NCBI GenBank assembly: GCA_023411795.1
Contig: JAEYOK010000018.1
Location: forward strand, 1-64,000
Direction: 5' to 3'
Length of the DNA: 64,000 bases
Source: Bacillota bacterium
GTDB taxonomy: Bacteria; Bacillota; Clostridia; DSM-8532
Of this stretch, positions 42,586-51,281 are shown piece after piece. Each line of letters starts with the position of its first letter. Position 1 is the stretch's first letter. A model generated the notes under the pieces. It ran no database searches, was not told the origin of the DNA, and was given only the letters and a program-made list of their open reading frames with translations. Position numbers and translations under genes: made by a program.

Positions 42586-42614
42586 ATAATATATGTTACC
42601 GTTTAATATATTAT
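42586..42614 (+). promoter_or_regulatory. Candidate autoregulatory operator of the LacI-type gene
   Basis: ATAATATAT (42586-42594) and ATATATTAT (42606-42614) form an inverted repeat whose centre contains ACCGTTT, as in the operator at 50912-50929. A TTGACA hexamer lies just upstream (42574-42579). Location directly before the regulator gene suggests autoregulation, but the outer bases differ from the other two operators. Confidence 0.4.
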
Positions 42615-42637
42615 GATATATTTTTAGGGGGTTTTTG

Positions 42638-43615
42638 ATGAGTACATTGAAGGATGTAGCAGAAAAAGCCGGAGTTACAGTTACTACCGTATCAAGAATG
42701 TTAAATGACAGAGGGTACGTTAGTGAAAAAACTAAAAAGAAAATTAAGCAGGCTATGAAAGAATTGAACTACCAGCCTAATGCATTGGCACGCGCTCTTT
42801 CTCGTAAGAAAAGCGATTTCATTGGTTTAATAGTTCCCTCAGCCAGCCACATGTATTTCTGTAAAGTAATAGATTATGTAGAGCATTTTGTATCTAAAAA
42901 CGGTTACAAACTGCTTCTTTGCAATTCCAATCTTGAACCTAAAAAAGAAATTGAATACTTTAATATGTTAAACGCTAACAAAGTAGCCGGTATAATCATT
43001 GCCAGCCGTACGCAGAACATAGATAAAAATATAGCAATAGATGCTCCTGTTATTTCAATTGATCGTGTTATATCTCCAAGAATTCCATCTATTTGCTCTG
43101 ATAATTATCAAGGTGGCGTTCTTGCAGCAGAGCACCTTATTGCTAAGGGTTGTAAAAAACTTGTGCATATAAGCGGAAGCACAAATCTTAACATGGATGC
43201 CAACAAGCGATTTTTTGGTTTTAAAGAAGTATGCGAAAAAAAAGGTATTCCGTATTTTGTTGTGGATGCAACAGAGGAACAGTTCCTTTCAATGCATTAT
43301 GAAAACATCATAAACATGATACTTGACAACCATCCTGATGTTGACGGTATTTTTACTTCAAACGATATAATCGCTTCACAAGTAATAGGAATATGCAAAA
43401 AAAGAAATATTGAGATCCCCAATCAAATTAAGATAGTTGGTTATGACGATATTGATCTGTGTAAGCTATGCAGTCCAGCAATTACAACCATACACCAATC
43501 TGTAAAAGAAATATGCCAGTTTGCTGTTGAAAGCATTATCTTTAAAGCAGATAATAAAACTATTCCATCAAGCGTCGCCTTTCCCGTAACGCTTATTGAA
43601 AGGGAAACGACATAA
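42638..43615 (+). CDS. LacI-family transcriptional regulator
   Basis: A 325-residue repressor-type protein. The N-terminal helix-turn-helix and hinge are complete (TLKDVAEKAGVTVTTVSRML, NYQPNALARALS), and residues about 60-325 form a periplasmic-binding-protein-like sugar domain (FTSNDIIA, GYDDIDL, TTIHQ). The ATG at 42638 follows AGGGGG; a TTG one codon earlier is less likely. It is convergent with the sugar ABC genes and likely binds the TGTCAA-CCRT-TTGACA palindromes before both operons of the locus. Confidence 0.88.
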   Translation: MSTLKDVAEKAGVTVTTVSRMLNDRGYVSEKTKKKIKQAMKELNYQPNALARALSRKKSDFIGLIVPSASHMYFCKVIDYVEHFVSKNGYKLLLCNSNLEPKKEIEYFNMLNANKVAGIIIASRTQNIDKNIAIDAPVISIDRVISPRIPSICSDNYQGGVLAAEHLIAKGCKKLVHISGSTNLNMDANKRFFGFKEVCEKKGIPYFVVDATEEQFLSMHYENIINMILDNHPDVDGIFTSNDIIASQVIGICKKRNIEIPNQIKIVGYDDIDLCKLCSPAITTIHQSVKEICQFAVESIIFKADNKTIPSSVAFPVTLIERETT

Positions 43616-43643
43616 TCCATGTTATAAGTAAGCGTTTCCCTTC

Positions 43644-44468
43644 TTATTTAATTGCTCCCTGCACAACACCATTTATTATTTGCTTTTGAGCAAAAATGTA
43701 TGCGACAAGCACCGGCAATATAGTTAATACAATACCAGCCATCAGAGGAGCATAATCAACACTATATGTCTGGAAGAAGCTATATGTTGATAATGGGAGG
43801 GTCCGTTGTGTGGGTGATAGCAACACCAAACTGGGTAGCAGGTAGTCATTCCATATCCATAATACATCCAATATAAATACGGTCACCATAACCGGCGAAA
43901 GTAACGGAAGGACTATTTTAAAGAAGGATTGAGTCTTGTTCCCTCCGTCAATTAAGACAGCCTCCTCCATTTCTATGGGTATATTTTTAATGAAACCATG
44001 AAAAATAAAAATAGCAAAAGCCTGACCAAAGCCTATATACATAAAAATTAGGATCCATTTATTATTCAATAATTTCAAATTTCCATAAATGCTTACGAGT
44101 GGTATCATCACAGCTTGGAAAGGAACAATCATAGAGGCTACTAATACTGCAAATATTACTTTGTTAATTTTCCATTTAATCCTAACAAGAAAATACGCAG
44201 CCATGGCAGCTGTTAAAAGAATTAAAGCAACACTAATAAATGTTATTGTTATACTGTTTACGAAACCATCAATAAAATTCATTTTTTTAAAGGCACTCAC
44301 ATAATTTTTGAAATCTAATTTTTCAGGCAGGGAAAAAGGACTTTCAACAAACTGTTGTGTTGTTTTAAATGAATTATTAATCATCAAAAAGAATGGTATG
44401 ATGAAAATAATCAGCAAAATATATGTAAAAAAATACTTGAAAAATCGCTTCATTTTCCTTCCCATCAT
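43644..44468 (-). CDS. Carbohydrate ABC transporter permease (MalG type)
   Basis: A 274-residue permease with six membrane helices and the EAA loop EEAVLIDGGNKTQSFFKIVLP, the docking site for a sugar importer ATPase. Its start overlaps the upstream permease stop. No ATPase gene is in the locus, so a shared MsmX-type ATPase encoded elsewhere is expected. Confidence 0.9.
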   Translation of the reverse strand: MMGRKMKRFFKYFFTYILLIIFIIPFFLMINNSFKTTQQFVESPFSLPEKLDFKNYVSAFKKMNFIDGFVNSITITFISVALILLTAAMAAYFLVRIKWKINKVIFAVLVASMIVPFQAVMIPLVSIYGNLKLLNNKWILIFMYIGFGQAFAIFIFHGFIKNIPIEMEEAVLIDGGNKTQSFFKIVLPLLSPVMVTVFILDVLWIWNDYLLPSLVLLSPTQRTLPLSTYSFFQTYSVDYAPLMAGIVLTILPVLVAYIFAQKQIINGVVQGAIK

Positions 44469-45349
44469 GCTTCTACCTCATACTTTTTCGTTAATAGAAC
44501 CTGAGATACTGTCACTATTGCAACAACAATAAATAAAATGATTGCCTCAGCTTGCCCTGTTGCATATTGATTTGCCTGGAAAGCTTTTTGATATATGTGC
44601 ATCGACGCAAGACGGGTAGATCCATACGGAGCACCGTTTGTCAGCGCGAGGTTAAGATCATAGGCCATAAAGCCTCTCGAAATAGTAATAAAGAAGCAAA
44701 TGATAAATGAAGGTACCATAGAAGGTATAGTAATGTTAAAGAGTTTTTTCATACCTTTAGCACCATCAATTTCGGATGCTTCCAGAATCTCTTTCTGTAT
44801 ACCAACAAACCCCGCAATATAAATCATCATAAGATATCCGGCATATTGCCATACTGTAACAATAATCATTGCCAAAATAGCCCTGTCCGGGTGAGTCAAA
44901 AGCGAAGTCATCAAAGGCTCGAAATTTAAAGTATTTCCTATCTTTGTGAACACATTCGCAAAAAGAAATTTCCAAATATATCCTAATATTATACCACCTA
45001 TTAAATTAGGGGTGAAAAATCCACTTCTTAAAAAGTTCTGTGTCTTGATGTTACTAGTTAGTAAATAAGCTAAAATGAACGCTAATACGTTACAAAAAAT
45101 AGTTGAATAAAATACATAGCCTAATGTTTTTATAAATTGAGTTAAAAACTCTTTATCAGAAAATATAGCTATAAAGTTGGCAAATCCAACGAAGTCCTTT
45201 GTTCCTTTAATAGGATTATAATTGGTAAATGTTAAAAAAACACCGTACAAGAACGGAATTGCTAAGACACAAGTGAATGCAATAAGGGAGGGACCCATAA
45301 AAGTAATGAAGAGCCCTGCATTATTAAGCGTTTTTTTCTTTAATTTCAT
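44465..45349 (-). CDS. Carbohydrate ABC transporter permease (MalF/UgpA type)
   Basis: A 294-residue permease with six membrane helices and the EAA loop LEASEIDGAKGMKKLFNITIP. It forms the channel with the MalG-type partner. A strong hairpin lies between it and the binding-protein gene. Confidence 0.9.
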   Translation of the reverse strand: MKLKKKTLNNAGLFITFMGPSLIAFTCVLAIPFLYGVFLTFTNYNPIKGTKDFVGFANFIAIFSDKEFLTQFIKTLGYVFYSTIFCNVLAFILAYLLTSNIKTQNFLRSGFFTPNLIGGIILGYIWKFLFANVFTKIGNTLNFEPLMTSLLTHPDRAILAMIIVTVWQYAGYLMMIYIAGFVGIQKEILEASEIDGAKGMKKLFNITIPSMVPSFIICFFITISRGFMAYDLNLALTNGAPYGSTRLASMHIYQKAFQANQYATGQAEAIILFIVVAIVTVSQVLLTKKYEVEA

Positions 45350-45379
45350 TGTCGCTCTCCTGTTTTATTGGCATTTATT

Positions 45380-45412
45380 GGGTGGATAATGTTTATTTAC
45401 CACTATCCACCC
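45380..45412 (-). promoter_or_regulatory. Intercistronic hairpin after the sugar-binding protein gene
   Basis: GGGTGGATA (45380-45388) and TATCCACCC (45404-45412) form a perfect 9-bp stem between the binding-protein gene and the permease genes. It lacks a T-run and probably protects the upstream message, giving excess binding protein. Confidence 0.55.
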
Positions 45413-45427
45413 AAGATCAAAACACTA

Positions 45428-46789
45428 TTATTTAACAGATTTCCAGTAGTCGTTAATGCCCTGAGCTAATTGTTGTCTGTCTATTGCTTTTGCAATATAC
45501 TTAAGCATTAAATTACCTGTTTCAGTCCAAGCATCACCGGAAATGTATGAGAAGCAACCAAGGTTGATGGTCTTTCCTCGTTTGGCATAGTCGGCAACAG
45601 ATGTTGTCATCGAATTATATTCAATGTCTGTTCTAACATTTTTATAAGGCATATAGAAACCTGCATCAAGGAAGAACTGCTGTCCTTCAGGATCAGTAAG
45701 CATCCATCCCAGTGCGTCTAATGCTGCTTTAACTTGTTCCTCTGAATTTTGTGACTTGTCTATAACTTGAAATTTTGGTAATACCATTACGACCTCTGTA
45801 TTACCGTAATCATTCGGGTTGTTGCTCCAAGGTACCGGAATAAACCCATATTCAGTATCAATATTCTCCAACCCAACCATTGAAGTCCATGCCCAGTCGC
45901 CCATAAAGAAAGTTGCGCATTTTCCTTGAGCAAATGCAAGAACGTCTTGATTAAAATCCCCTACCAGCGGGTCTGCCTTATTATAGTTGTGTTTTGCTAA
46001 TAGATCTATTGAATCCATATATCCTTGGAATATTGGACTATCTTCAATTTTTTGTATTCCTGCTTTTATTTTATCTATGAATCCTGTTCCGTCGGTTGTT
46101 GCCGGCCCCTGTACAGCATAACTTAGTGTAAGATAATGACCGCCTAATGACCAGTTGGCTCCATGTAACATTGTTGCAGGTATACCAGTTGCTTCGATTT
46201 TCTCTAGAAATGCCTTCAGAGCATCCCGGGTGTTGATTGTTGTAGGATCAAACTGACCACCATACACCTGGTCAACTACCCTTTTATTATATAACAGACC
46301 ATAGCCTTGAACACTCCAGGGTGCACCTAGTACCTTACCTCCGAAGGTTCCGCCCTCGACTGCTGATTCATTGGCATAACTCAGCCATGGTGCACTTTCA
46401 GGTGTCAGTTCTACTAATCTGTCCTGATATTCTATTACGTTTGCCGGATCAATGTTCATAAAGGTAGGACCATTACCCGATGCGAACAGAGATTGCAATT
46501 TTTCCTGTTGTCCTTCCCCAATGCCTGTGGGTATTAATTCAATAGTCACATTTGGATTGATCTCATGGTATCTTGCAAACATCTTCTCAAACATCTCGTT
46601 AACTTCTGCTGAAGTATTGAAGTATGTAAGTTTTATGGCCTTATCTTTTGTGTCAGGAGCAGCAGAAGACGAACTTGAAGGACTCGCATTTGAGCCTGGG
46701 TCTGTTGAGACAGGCGTTTTTCCACATGCTGTAAACAACATACTAACAATTACTAATACAAGAACCATTGTCAAGCGTACTCGTTTCAT
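45428..46789 (-). CDS. Extracellular sugar-binding lipoprotein (family 1)
   Basis: A 453-residue solute-binding protein. The signal peptide ends in LFTAC, so Cys22 is lipidated; a Ser/Pro-rich linker (about 28-48) follows. The body has the family-1 pattern for oligosaccharides or glycosides (LTYFNTSAEVNEMFEKMFARY, FMGDWAW, GDAWTETG). Ligand unknown. It heads the SBP-permease-permease operon and has an operator-like palindrome 80 bases upstream. Confidence 0.88.
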   Translation of the reverse strand: MKRVRLTMVLVLVIVSMLFTACGKTPVSTDPGSNASPSSSSSAAPDTKDKAIKLTYFNTSAEVNEMFEKMFARYHEINPNVTIELIPTGIGEGQQEKLQSLFASGNGPTFMNIDPANVIEYQDRLVELTPESAPWLSYANESAVEGGTFGGKVLGAPWSVQGYGLLYNKRVVDQVYGGQFDPTTINTRDALKAFLEKIEATGIPATMLHGANWSLGGHYLTLSYAVQGPATTDGTGFIDKIKAGIQKIEDSPIFQGYMDSIDLLAKHNYNKADPLVGDFNQDVLAFAQGKCATFFMGDWAWTSMVGLENIDTEYGFIPVPWSNNPNDYGNTEVVMVLPKFQVIDKSQNSEEQVKAALDALGWMLTDPEGQQFFLDAGFYMPYKNVRTDIEYNSMTTSVADYAKRGKTINLGCFSYISGDAWTETGNLMLKYIAKAIDRQQLAQGINDYWKSVK

Positions 46790-46874
46790 AGTTTCCTCCT
46801 TAAATATTATATATTTGTGCCACTTTAAATTAAGAATTTATAAGGCACAATTTGATATTACTCTAAATTATTTT

Positions 46875-46896
46875 ATATGTCAACCATTTGACATAT
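46875..46896 (-). promoter_or_regulatory. LacI-type operator upstream of the sugar-binding protein gene
   Basis: ATATGTCAA (46875-46883) and TTGACATAT (46888-46896) form a perfect palindrome around CCAT. It is nearly identical to 50912-50929. The remainder of the 300-base gap 46790-47089 shows no gene. Confidence 0.72.
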
Positions 46897-47089
46897 ATAT
46901 TATTGGATTTTATTTAATAATACGCTGAATATATCGTTTAATGCTGTGTTTACAAGTAAACTAAAACTGTCATTCGTATGACAAATACTAAGCTTTTTTT
47001 TAATATTTCTTGAAACCACTACATTAATAAACCATTATCGCAAATCATTCGACTTTAAATTGCCCACTTAATTGTGTCTAGTGAACATT

Positions 47090-48025
47090 TTAATCGTGAA
47101 GAACTTTTGCCATAGCGTTTACATATTCATTTCGTGCCTGTCTGCTGATTTCCGCATCGCTTGAATATCCATCAAATCCATGAAAACACCCGGGATAAAT
47201 ATGAAACTCCACCGGTACACCTGCCTGAGCTAACCTGGTAACATAAGTAATTGTTTCATCCCTAAAAGGGTCCAATTGCCCTACACATGTATAAGCAGGA
47301 GGAAGTCCTGAAAGATCTGCGGCTCGAGCAGGTGCAGCATACTCCGGAACATCATTTGTGTCCAGCTCTCCTAAATACATTTTCCAGGCAACTATGTTTA
47401 ATTCTCTGTTCCATACTGTCGGAAAAAACTCCTTTGTTATTTCCAGACTGGAAAACGTATTATTCCGGTCATCTATCATCGGATATAAAGGCATTTGGAA
47501 CTTAATTTCAGGTCCACCTCTGTCACGCGCCAGCAAAGCAAGGGCCGCAGTCAATCCTCCACCGGCACTTGCTCCGGCTATTCCTATTCTCGAAGTATCT
47601 ATTTTTAAAATATCTGCTTTATCAACCATCCATTTCAGTCCCGCATAGCAATCCTCAATAGCCGCAGGATATTTGTGTTCCGGTGCTATTCTGTAATCTA
47701 CCGATACAACAACACAATTTGCATCAAGTACAAACTTTTCACAGATTCCATCATCCACATCAGGATGTCCAAGAACATATCCTCCCCCATGTATCCAAAA
47801 CACAGCAGGCAGAACCTCATTTCCTCTAACCTTGTTTTCGTAAATTTTTACAAGCAATTCAGATTCCGGCCCTTTGAACTTGTCAACGGTTGTTAATATA
47901 ATTGGAGATCTGTCAAAATTAGGATTAGGAAGGTTTCTGGCATCATCCAGACCTTTTTCTAAATCTATTCTGGGTGAATTTATGTACATAGGCTGCAATT
48001 CGGGTAATATATCATCGTATCTCAT
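47090..48025 (-). CDS. Alpha/beta hydrolase, HSL-type esterase
   Basis: A 311-residue serine esterase. HGGGYVLG is the oxyanion-hole motif, GASAGG contains the nucleophile serine, an Asp lies in QLDPFRDE and the catalytic His is in PGCFHGFD. There is no signal peptide, so it acts in the cytoplasm. In this locus it may remove acyl groups from an imported glycoside; a free-standing carboxylesterase role is equally possible. Confidence 0.85.
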   Translation of the reverse strand: MRYDDILPELQPMYINSPRIDLEKGLDDARNLPNPNFDRSPIILTTVDKFKGPESELLVKIYENKVRGNEVLPAVFWIHGGGYVLGHPDVDDGICEKFVLDANCVVVSVDYRIAPEHKYPAAIEDCYAGLKWMVDKADILKIDTSRIGIAGASAGGGLTAALALLARDRGGPEIKFQMPLYPMIDDRNNTFSSLEITKEFFPTVWNRELNIVAWKMYLGELDTNDVPEYAAPARAADLSGLPPAYTCVGQLDPFRDETITYVTRLAQAGVPVEFHIYPGCFHGFDGYSSDAEISRQARNEYVNAMAKVLHD

Positions 48026-48113
48026 CAGGATATCTCCTTTTCAATAATTTTTCGATTTATTTCATTTCTTTATATTGTTCCGGCAATTATATGCCTTGAT
48101 AAAACAATTAATA

Positions 48114-49856
48114 TTAGTCTGAAAATCGTTCCGAATTAAATTGGTAGAATGTCTTTCCTTCATTATCAATAGCTTCAATATTGAATGTGTAGTTCTTCAG
48201 ATCAGCTTTAAGAATTGCCTCGCAACCATTGTTTTTCCAGCATAGGTTTAACATACTCGGTTCAGTATCAAGAATTTCTAATTTTGCATCAAAACCAAAA
48301 GCAGGGAATATATTTCTGAATTTTAGGAGAGATAATTGTTGGCGGACAATGTTCTTTTTAAGTCCATCTTTGCTCTGCTCAAACGGAAGGTTGGTACGGT
48401 TAATTTCCTTGTGTCCTCCCTGTCCAGCTTTTTGAACAGCCTCGTAATCATTCTGTCCGGCAAAAAGGTCAAGATACCATACTTGTGGCTTGCCGGGCAT
48501 AAATATCTGGATGGCTCTGGCAAGTAAAAGTTTCCTGTCATCCTCTCCCAACGCGCTGTAGTAAGTAGCATTTACCTGATAATATATATTTTTTTCTCCA
48601 TGTAGGTCTTTTACGTATCCTCCCCTATCCACAATCATTTTAATAAGATTTTCGATTTGCTCATCCGGTAAAAGGCCCTTTAAATCAAGCAACGGAATAC
48701 CATCATGGCAGCCGAGCATATTTATAACCCTATATTTTTTTTCTTGAATTTCCGTAATCCACCCAATTAAAAACTCATTATTGCTTCTTTCCAGCACATC
48801 AATAATCAAACCAGGAAGGAAGAAATCATATATTATATAACCTTTTTGAACAAGCTTTTCATGTATTTTTTCTTCATATTTTGAATGGATTTCAGGCAAT
48901 AGAGTTAAGTTGTATTTATCGGCCAGCTTCTTAATACGTTCAAGTATATCCCATGTTTCCGGTTCATTTAAAAAGTTTTTTAATCCGGGTTCTTTAGATA
49001 CATACGCAAAAGCATCGAGCCTTACTATCTCAGCTCCGTATTTGGAAAGTTTTTTAAGTGTCTCCTCGTAAAACTCCCAAACCAACGGGGACTTGATATT
49101 CAGATCCATCTGTCCCAAGTATTCGCGCCTGGATTCAAGTAAATTAATAACATTTTCTCTGTACCGTGTGTATTTACCTAATTCTATTTCAGATGGTTTT
49201 TTCCCTTGTTCCAGTGAGGTGTTTATTACATGTGCCAGCTTTACTGCAGATAAGTACTGAATCTCCATATTTCTGATGAGATCCTGAGTGTCAACTTTTT
49301 CGTACTTTATTTTCTGATAAAAGGTATTCCAGTAAGGAACTTCTTTTCCGTCAGGCATACGAACATTAAGTATTGGAAGTCCAGGTTTTCTGAAAAACAT
49401 ATCTTTGGTAAACCGGGCGTCAGGCTGTATATATCCTTCTTTCGTCATCTTCCCGTAACCATCCCAGAATTTATTCCAGTTAACAAAAAAATCTTTGTAC
49501 TTTGAATTTTCGCCATTTTTCAAGATATCTTGAAATTGCTTTGTAAGTACTGATGAATGATTTAAAACAAAATCAAGCTTAAGCTTTATTCCGATTTTCT
49601 TTAGTTCTTTCAGGTCTTCCATAGAAGCATAATTTTCATTCAAATTATAGTCAATAACTGAAAATCCGCGGTCTAAATCTGTATTATAAATGCTTGGCAA
49701 TATGTAAAACGATTCAAAAGCATTTTCAAAATCAGGCATTTTTAGAAGTTTAATAATATCATCCAGCTTTTCTCCTATACTATCCGGATATGCGTTTATC
49801 ATAGGGCCTGAGCCTACAAGAGATTGGTCGTGAATCTTCATATCTTTTTTATTCAT
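48114..49856 (-). CDS. GH13 subfamily 18-like sugar phosphorylase
   Basis: A 580-residue alpha-amylase-fold enzyme resembling sucrose phosphorylases (GH13_18). YILPSIYNTDLDRGFSVIDY and KLDFVLNHSS match the family start, Asp281 (EIVRLDAFAY) is the likely nucleophile, Glu322 (LLPEIH) the acid/base, and CHDGIPLLDLKGLLPD the third acidic motif; PGKPQVWYLDLFAGQND is also typical. An extra helical insertion of about 65 residues (roughly 183-248) interrupts the sequence after WNTFYQKI. Family members phosphorolyse sucrose, sucrose 6-phosphate, glucosylglycerol or glucosylglycerate, giving glucose 1-phosphate. The insertion suggests a different acceptor. It lies 16 bp after the kinase gene. Confidence 0.78.
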   Translation of the reverse strand: MNKKDMKIHDQSLVGSGPMINAYPDSIGEKLDDIIKLLKMPDFENAFESFYILPSIYNTDLDRGFSVIDYNLNENYASMEDLKELKKIGIKLKLDFVLNHSSVLTKQFQDILKNGENSKYKDFFVNWNKFWDGYGKMTKEGYIQPDARFTKDMFFRKPGLPILNVRMPDGKEVPYWNTFYQKIKYEKVDTQDLIRNMEIQYLSAVKLAHVINTSLEQGKKPSEIELGKYTRYRENVINLLESRREYLGQMDLNIKSPLVWEFYEETLKKLSKYGAEIVRLDAFAYVSKEPGLKNFLNEPETWDILERIKKLADKYNLTLLPEIHSKYEEKIHEKLVQKGYIIYDFFLPGLIIDVLERSNNEFLIGWITEIQEKKYRVINMLGCHDGIPLLDLKGLLPDEQIENLIKMIVDRGGYVKDLHGEKNIYYQVNATYYSALGEDDRKLLLARAIQIFMPGKPQVWYLDLFAGQNDYEAVQKAGQGGHKEINRTNLPFEQSKDGLKKNIVRQQLSLLKFRNIFPAFGFDAKLEILDTEPSMLNLCWKNNGCEAILKADLKNYTFNIEAIDNEGKTFYQFNSERFSD

Positions 49857-49872
49857 TATTAGCCTCCACAGT

Positions 49873-50847
49873 TCATTCCTGTGTCATTATTCTGATATAT
49901 TCCTTATACGAAAGCAGGTCTCCATCTTTTGATATAATCAATTTAGCACTCGTCGCCTGCGAAATTAATAAATCCTGTTCTAAACCTAGCACTGTAGTAG
50001 TAAATGAACTATCTACTCCTTTGTCACGTTTTCGGGCTTTTCTGTGTTCAAGGGTCTCCTGAGGAGTGCTGCTAAGTAGGATAGGAATATCTACTCCCTG
50101 AAGATTATGATTATTCCCATGAGTCCACTCAATAATAATTATATTTTTATCACTAAAATCGAGTAAATCGTACCATAATTCGGTTTCTTCCCTTCCCATT
50201 CGTTTCAGATAAATTTTTGACTCTCCGCTTTTGAACTTATTAATTATTAAATTAAGCTCGTTAAAATTAATCTCATTAAGAGTTCCAAGATAATCTTTTA
50301 AACCTTCTTTACCTGCTTTTTGGTATGTTGAAAGCCACGGATAATCTTTTATAAACTCAGGATTTGTATCATTTCCGCTTTCATGAAGTTCTTTTAACTT
50401 ATTTCTCAGCTCTACAGAATACTGACCATTAAAAATCAGGCCATTTATTCCACTATATCTATAAATTCTTAATCTTTCAGCATCATTATATTTTGGTATC
50501 CTATGAGAATAATTGTCACCTGATAAGGTATAGCTTCCTAATCCTATTTGATTCAAATAATATGAAAGCAAGGACGCCGTCTCTGATTTTCCTACGCCCG
50601 AACCCCCACATAGCGCTATAACAGCACGTTTAAATGGGCTTTTTTTAAGCACCGGAATAATTAGTTCAAGCATTTTGGGGAAAATCGATTGAGCCTTTTG
50701 AATATGCTTTTGATCAATTTTAATAATATCACCGGGCATATCTCCTATTGGTATTTCATTAACATCTTGAATGTCTTGGGGAGTCCATGAGATTTTTTGC
50801 GATAGTTTCGCTAAAACATGATCGGTTTTTATTAAAATGTCACTCAT
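49873..50847 (-). CDS. P-loop kinase of unknown substrate
   Basis: A 324-residue protein with Walker A CGGSGVGKSETAS near 112-120 and a central core resembling uridine kinase or adenylylsulfate kinase folds (SGDNYSHRIPKYNDAERL, IIIIEWTHGNN). A C-terminal EHRKARKRDKGVDSSFTT resembles a lid/arginine region. It is co-transcribed with the GH13_18-like phosphorylase and is likely to phosphorylate the sugar, polyol or acid released by it; this is inference from position. The ATG at 50847 follows GGAGG; an ATG 21 bases upstream lacks one. Confidence 0.68.
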   Translation of the reverse strand: MSDILIKTDHVLAKLSQKISWTPQDIQDVNEIPIGDMPGDIIKIDQKHIQKAQSIFPKMLELIIPVLKKSPFKRAVIALCGGSGVGKSETASLLSYYLNQIGLGSYTLSGDNYSHRIPKYNDAERLRIYRYSGINGLIFNGQYSVELRNKLKELHESGNDTNPEFIKDYPWLSTYQKAGKEGLKDYLGTLNEINFNELNLIINKFKSGESKIYLKRMGREETELWYDLLDFSDKNIIIIEWTHGNNHNLQGVDIPILLSSTPQETLEHRKARKRDKGVDSSFTTTVLGLEQDLLISQATSAKLIISKDGDLLSYKEYIRIMTQE

Positions 50848-50911
50848 TAACGCCTCCATACTAAACATAATTATTTTGTCTCAATTATTATTATAATGAA
50901 CTCATGTATAG

Positions 50912-50929
50912 ATGTCAACCGTTTGACAT
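50912..50929 (-). promoter_or_regulatory. LacI-type operator upstream of the kinase-phosphorylase operon
   Basis: ATGTCAA (50912-50918) and TTGACAT (50923-50929) flank CCGT. The half sites equal those at 46875-46896. It lies about 65 bases before the kinase start, in a position to overlap the promoter. Confidence 0.72.
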
Positions 50930-51069
50930 TTATACTTTGATTGAATACTATTTCTCATTATTAGTATTATGGGTAATACATTATTATATCTAAGTCAATA
51001 TCTTTAAAATTGAAGCAATTGCTAGAAAGCTGCAATTATGGCATGATCTTTAGAATTCAAATCAATATT

Positions 51070-51087
51070 ATGTCAATCGATTGATGC
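51070..51087 (-). promoter_or_regulatory. Auxiliary LacI-type operator-like site
   Basis: ATGTCAATCGATTGAT is a partly degenerate copy of the 50912 operator; TCAATCGATTGA (51073-51084) is a perfect palindrome. It lies about 158 bases upstream of the main site, a distance that would allow DNA looping. The rest of 50848-51281 holds only the terminator at 51152. Confidence 0.45.
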
Positions 51088-51151
51088 CCAATTGTTACTA
51101 TAATAGAATTAAAATATTCAAGGAAACAAAAAAATCACGTCTTTTTCATCA

Positions 51152-51193
51152 AAAAAACCTGTAAAGCATTATTTAAGACTTTACAGGTTTTTT
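51152..51193. terminator. Terminator of the FN3-protease gene
   Basis: AAAAAACCTGTAAAG (51152-51166) and CTTTACAGGTTTTTT (51179-51193) form a perfect 15-bp stem with A- and T-runs, so it can work on both strands. It ends the minus-strand protease transcript. Confidence 0.8.
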
Positions 51194-51281
51194 CGCTTAA
51201 TACAGACATGTGATTATTGAATCGTAAGCCATTTTTGTAAATATATTTTACTTTATTTTGTGTTGCTTAACAGTGTAATGT

